In this document: positions 5,077 to 7,573 of the stretch, piece by piece
How the letters are laid out: every line of letters begins with the position of its first letter
Numbering within the stretch: position 1 is the first letter of the stretch
Assembly (NCBI GenBank): GCA_020342025.1
Contig: CP070840.1
Coordinates: forward strand, 2,040,723 to 2,048,295
From: Deltaproteobacteria bacterium
GTDB taxonomy: Bacteria; Desulfobacterota; DSM-4660; Desulfatiglandales; HGW-15
Direction: 5' to 3'
DNA: 7,573 bases
Position numbers and translations under genes: made by a program
The notes under the pieces: generated by a model
The model's input: the letters and a program-made list of their open reading frames with translations, nothing else
Told to the model about the DNA's origin: nothing
The model's database searches: none

Positions 5077-6808
5077 AACCTTTGATGATCCGCGGAATCA
5101 TCATGTGGTTTTGTGGGCAGATGGATACGGGATTTTGGTAGCAGCAGCCCGCAAAGGCGACAATATATTTCCTCATTTCTGGGAAAAAGACGATTTCATC
5201 TACGAATCCCCTGTTGGCACAGTAAATGGGCCTGGAATTATCATAGTATTGTTGTGCCAGTTCATTCATCTTCTCGATAACCGGTCCGAGGGGTCGATCT
5301 GCGTCCTTCTCCTTAACCAGTCTCCTGGCAAATGAGGCCGCAGCCGCTGTCTCTCCGTGCATCACATAAATCTCGGTGGTGGGGGTCCCGAGTGTAAACG
5401 CATTGTGGTTATTCGCCGTGGGCCCTCCCATGATGTAATGGGCCGCCGCAGTTCCCTTTCTGAGTACAATACAGATCATGGGGACGTCGGTCTGCTCAAT
5501 GGAGTATATGAGAGACTGTCCCAGGCCCAGCAGTTCCGCCTTTTCCGCAATATCACCCACATCAATGCCGGTCGTGTCCTGAAACCAGACAATGGGAACA
5601 CGGTCTCGACCGCAGAGGGTGACGAATTCGTTCAACTTGATCAATCCCTGGCGGTAGAGCTTTCCCCCAATGCCGGGGTAGGGCGCATACTCGGGATAGT
5701 TCTGGCCCAGAAATCCCTGGCGATTGCCGATAAAGCCCATCAGAAAGCCGTCGATCTTGGCCAGTCCCGTATAGACTTCAGGCCCATAATCAGGCCTGAA
5801 TTCCATGTGTTCACTGTTGTCAAAAATCCGGGCCAGCATTTCATCAAAACTGTAACTCCTCTTCTGGTTAAAGGCGACGATGTGGTTAATATCTTCCCCG
5901 GGAAACTTGGGTTCTTTGGGTACATCAACCCGGAAAAAGTGGGGGTCGTAGGCCGGCACCATATCCATATATTTCTTCAATGCATCCAGGACGCCCTCCT
6001 CTGTGTCATAGACCTCTTTGAAAAACCCCGTTTCATTATGGTGGATGGGAACGCTCCCAGGCGGCACCTGTTTGAAGTGGCGCGTGGCTTCGATAAGCTG
6101 TTCCGCCCCTTCCTCATCAAAATACCCTTTAGGGCTCATCCCACTCACAATGCCGCCACCCCCAACGGCGATGTTGGCGTCCTTGTGGGCCAAGAGGATG
6201 GTGGGGCTGATCCCCTGATATCCGCCACCGGCGGGGTTTGTCCCATATATGCCCGCCAGAATGGGGACACCCAGCTTTTCCAGTTCAGCGTGTCGGAAAA
6301 AGGTGGTGCCATTTCCCCTTCTATTCGCATAAACCTCTTGCTGTTCCGTCAATTTCACACCACTGCAATTGACGAGCCACACCAGGGGCACGTGCAGCCT
6401 TTTGGCCATGTCAGTCACCCTGAGTTGGTTGTCTGCCTGCCCCGCAATCCAGGCCCCGGCCATCACCTTATTATCAAAACCGATCACTACGGCCCATTTG
6501 CCGTTGATTTTGGCCAGCCCATCAATCACGCCCGTCGTTCCCTCCTCGTTAAACTGGGGGTCGTATAAAGTGTGAAGCGGGCACCAGGTTCCCGGATCAA
6601 TGAGATATTCTATCCTTTCCCAGACAGTTAACTGTCCTCTTTTCTTGACGATCTCGGCCGGTATCCCTGCATTTTTCACCGCTTCCGTGGCTTCAGCCAC
6701 CTCTTTTTCTACCTCCATGATCTGGGCAAGATTCTCTTTTGTGTCCTCCTTTTGTTTGTCGGTGAGAGGTCTCCCGATGGGGGTCATTTCTTCAAAATAA
6801 GGTCTCAT
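5075..6808 (-). CDS. gcdA: Glutaconyl-CoA decarboxylase alpha subunit (carboxyltransferase), 577 aa
   Basis: GcdA moves the carboxyl group of glutaconyl-CoA to biotin on a carrier subunit, yielding crotonyl-CoA. In the complete enzyme a membrane subunit then decarboxylates the biotin and pumps Na+. The protein has two crotonase-like carboxyltransferase halves. N-terminal: KWAVVIGFDNKVMAGAW (104-120), NCSGVKLTEQ (147-156), IYGTNPAGGGYQGISPT (187-203), AVGGGGI (214-220). C-terminal: GIGGKLYRQGL (379-389), FVTLCGRDRVPIVWFQDTTG (395-414), RKGTAAAHYIMGGP (450-463), HGETAAAASFARR (484-496). Length and motifs match GcdA of Acidaminococcus as recalled, not the shorter propionyl-CoA carboxylase beta subunits. 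The ATG at 6808 is chosen because AAGGAGGG lies just upstream; a start at 6823 would put that site inside the gene. It follows acd in the same operon and is last before the terminator. Confidence 0.93.
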   Translation of the reverse strand: MRPYFEEMTPIGRPLTDKQKEDTKENLAQIMEVEKEVAEATEAVKNAGIPAEIVKKRGQLTVWERIEYLIDPGTWCPLHTLYDPQFNEEGTTGVIDGLAKINGKWAVVIGFDNKVMAGAWIAGQADNQLRVTDMAKRLHVPLVWLVNCSGVKLTEQQEVYANRRGNGTTFFRHAELEKLGVPILAGIYGTNPAGGGYQGISPTILLAHKDANIAVGGGGIVSGMSPKGYFDEEGAEQLIEATRHFKQVPPGSVPIHHNETGFFKEVYDTEEGVLDALKKYMDMVPAYDPHFFRVDVPKEPKFPGEDINHIVAFNQKRSYSFDEMLARIFDNSEHMEFRPDYGPEVYTGLAKIDGFLMGFIGNRQGFLGQNYPEYAPYPGIGGKLYRQGLIKLNEFVTLCGRDRVPIVWFQDTTGIDVGDIAEKAELLGLGQSLIYSIEQTDVPMICIVLRKGTAAAHYIMGGPTANNHNAFTLGTPTTEIYVMHGETAAAASFARRLVKEKDADRPLGPVIEKMNELAQQYYDNSRPIYCANRGFVDEIVFFPEMRKYIVAFAGCCYQNPVSICPQNHMMIPRIIKG

Positions 6809-6821
6809 TTTTCCCTCCTTC

Positions 6822-6844
6822 ATAAAATCGCTTTGCGATTTTAT
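6822..6844 (-). promoter_or_regulatory. Intercistronic hairpin between acd and gcdA
   Basis: ATAAAATCGC, loop AAA, GCGATTTTAT is a perfect 10-bp inverted repeat that fills most of the gap between the acd stop codon and the gcdA ribosome-binding site. The stem is AT-rich apart from a CGC/GCG core, so it is a weak terminator at most. It could set relative expression of the two genes, protect or process the mRNA, or modulate ribosome entry at gcdA. Confidence 0.5.
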
Positions 6845-7573
6845 TATCGATTCGCTTTTCTGATGCCCAGCTGATCAAGCGCAATAATCCATTTGCAGAT
6901 ATTTGAAGAGCCCTCCACCATCTGATAAGTAGGGGCATCCCGGTAGTACCTGGCAACCGGGTACTCTGTGGAATACCCATAGGCTCCCAGAATCTTCATG
7001 GCCACTTGCGAGGCCTTTACGGCCACTTCCCCGGCCAGATACTTGGCATGGGCCACTTCCAGGGTGTTGCCCAATTGACCTTGGTCTTTCTGCCAAGCTG
7101 CCTTGTAGACCACGAGGCGGGCCGCCTCAAGTTCCGCAGTGATCTGAGCGACCATGTCCTGGTTCATCTGAAACTCACCAATGGGCTTGCCGAATTGCTC
7201 CCTCTCCTGGCAATAGGATGTGACCGCATCAAGGCATGCCTGGGCCACACCAATGCCTCCCGCAGCCGCTGACAGACGCGTCTGATTGAGGGATCCGAAG
7301 ACGATTTTTGCCCCGTCACCGGGATTCCCCAAGAGGTTCTCTTTGGGGACCTTCGTATCTTCCAGAACCACCTCGCCGGTGGGGGAAGAACGGGATCCCA
7401 GTTTATCCAGATCTGTGGTGGTTATGCCATTAAAGTTCTTGGGCTCTATGACGAATGCAGACAGGCCCTTGCCCCTTGCTTCCCTATCCGTGTAGGCATA
7501 ATAGATGAGCACATCCGCAATGGTGGCGTTTGAGATCCAGGTCTTGGTCCCGTTGAGAACCCAATGATCTCCC
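6844..7573 (-). CDS. acd: Acyl-CoA dehydrogenase, probably non-decarboxylating glutaryl-CoA dehydrogenase; 5' end missing
   Basis: The frame stays open to the window edge and codes for the last 242 residues of a roughly 380-residue FAD enzyme; the first 140 or so are missing. Positions below count from the first visible residue. Seen: NGTKTWISNATIADV (7-21, FAD-contacting middle domain), TRLSAAAGGIGVAQACLDA (98-116), EREQFGKPIGEFQ (123-135), ILGAYGYSTEYPVARYYRD (194-212) and the catalytic-base motif VEGSSNI (219-225), with E220 the likely base. The tail, ALDQLGIRKANR, and this motif closely resemble the Desulfococcus multivorans glutaryl-CoA dehydrogenase as I recall it. That enzyme forms glutaconyl-CoA without decarboxylation and has Val where decarboxylating forms have Tyr before the Glu. 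gcdA lies 35 nt downstream, which fits. Family is certain, substrate likely but inferred. Confidence 0.88.
   Translation of the reverse strand, partial: GDHWVLNGTKTWISNATIADVLIYYAYTDREARGKGLSAFVIEPKNFNGITTTDLDKLGSRSSPTGEVVLEDTKVPKENLLGNPGDGAKIVFGSLNQTRLSAAAGGIGVAQACLDAVTSYCQEREQFGKPIGEFQMNQDMVAQITAELEAARLVVYKAAWQKDQGQLGNTLEVAHAKYLAGEVAVKASQVAMKILGAYGYSTEYPVARYYRDAPTYQMVEGSSNICKWIIALDQLGIRKANR

Noticed and set aside
5357..6568. A 403-codon plus-strand open frame opposite gcdA
   Set aside because: The minus strand carries a full-length, well-conserved GcdA; the long antisense frame is a by-product of its codon composition.
6809..6823. gcdA start at 6823
   Set aside because: The first codons would be the ribosome-binding site AAGGAGGG itself, which correctly positions the ATG at 6808.
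1..7573. Mobile elements, CRISPR arrays, tRNA or rRNA genes
   Set aside because: I found no direct-repeat arrays, transposase-like frames, terminal inverted repeats or RNA gene signatures; the genes are ordinary metabolic and signalling genes.

Overview
This window most likely comes from an anaerobic, respiring or syntrophic deltaproteobacterium (Desulfobacterota, in the manner of Desulfococcus or Syntrophus). That is an inference from gene content. The right end encodes a glutaconyl-CoA decarboxylase alpha subunit (gcdA) next to an acyl-CoA dehydrogenase that closely resembles the non-decarboxylating glutaryl-CoA dehydrogenase of anaerobic aromatic degraders. There is no sign of a mobile element, CRISPR array, tRNA or rRNA.

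Layout. (1) Positions 1-1040, minus strand: trpD, nearly complete, its 3' end cut by the window edge. (2) 1041-1311, minus strand: a full trp attenuation region. A near-consensus promoter drives a 24-residue leader peptide with three consecutive Trp codons. It is followed by an antiterminator helix, a rho-independent attenuator and a second downstream hairpin. (3) 1306-1462: divergent control region with an 8+8 bp inverted repeat over the trp -35 box and a promoter for the thi operon. (4) 1463-3948, plus strand: thiE-thiL-thiM, tightly spaced thiamine synthesis and salvage genes. (5) 3949-4096: spacer with a possible promoter. (6) 4097-5008, plus strand: a stand-alone FHA-GAF signalling protein. 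(7) 5033-5076: a strong bidirectional terminator between convergent genes. (8) 5075-7573, minus strand: acd (partial) then gcdA, separated by a small hairpin.

How the genes work together. ThiE joins HMP-PP and thiazole phosphate to make thiamine phosphate, ThiL phosphorylates it to the active cofactor, and ThiM feeds salvaged thiazole into ThiE. Acd and GcdA would act in series, glutaryl-CoA to glutaconyl-CoA to crotonyl-CoA, with the decarboxylation energy going to a sodium pump whose other subunits are not in the window.

The most interesting part is the trp leader. Beyond the classical 1-2-3-4 arrangement, strand 4 of the attenuator can pair for 15 bp with the 5' arm of the second hairpin. 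This gives a chain of alternating helices (1:2, 2:3, 3:4, 4:5, 5:6) that could couple two hairpins to one ribosome-stalling event. The leader-peptide ATG also lies only about 7 nt past the -10 box, which suggests a leaderless start.
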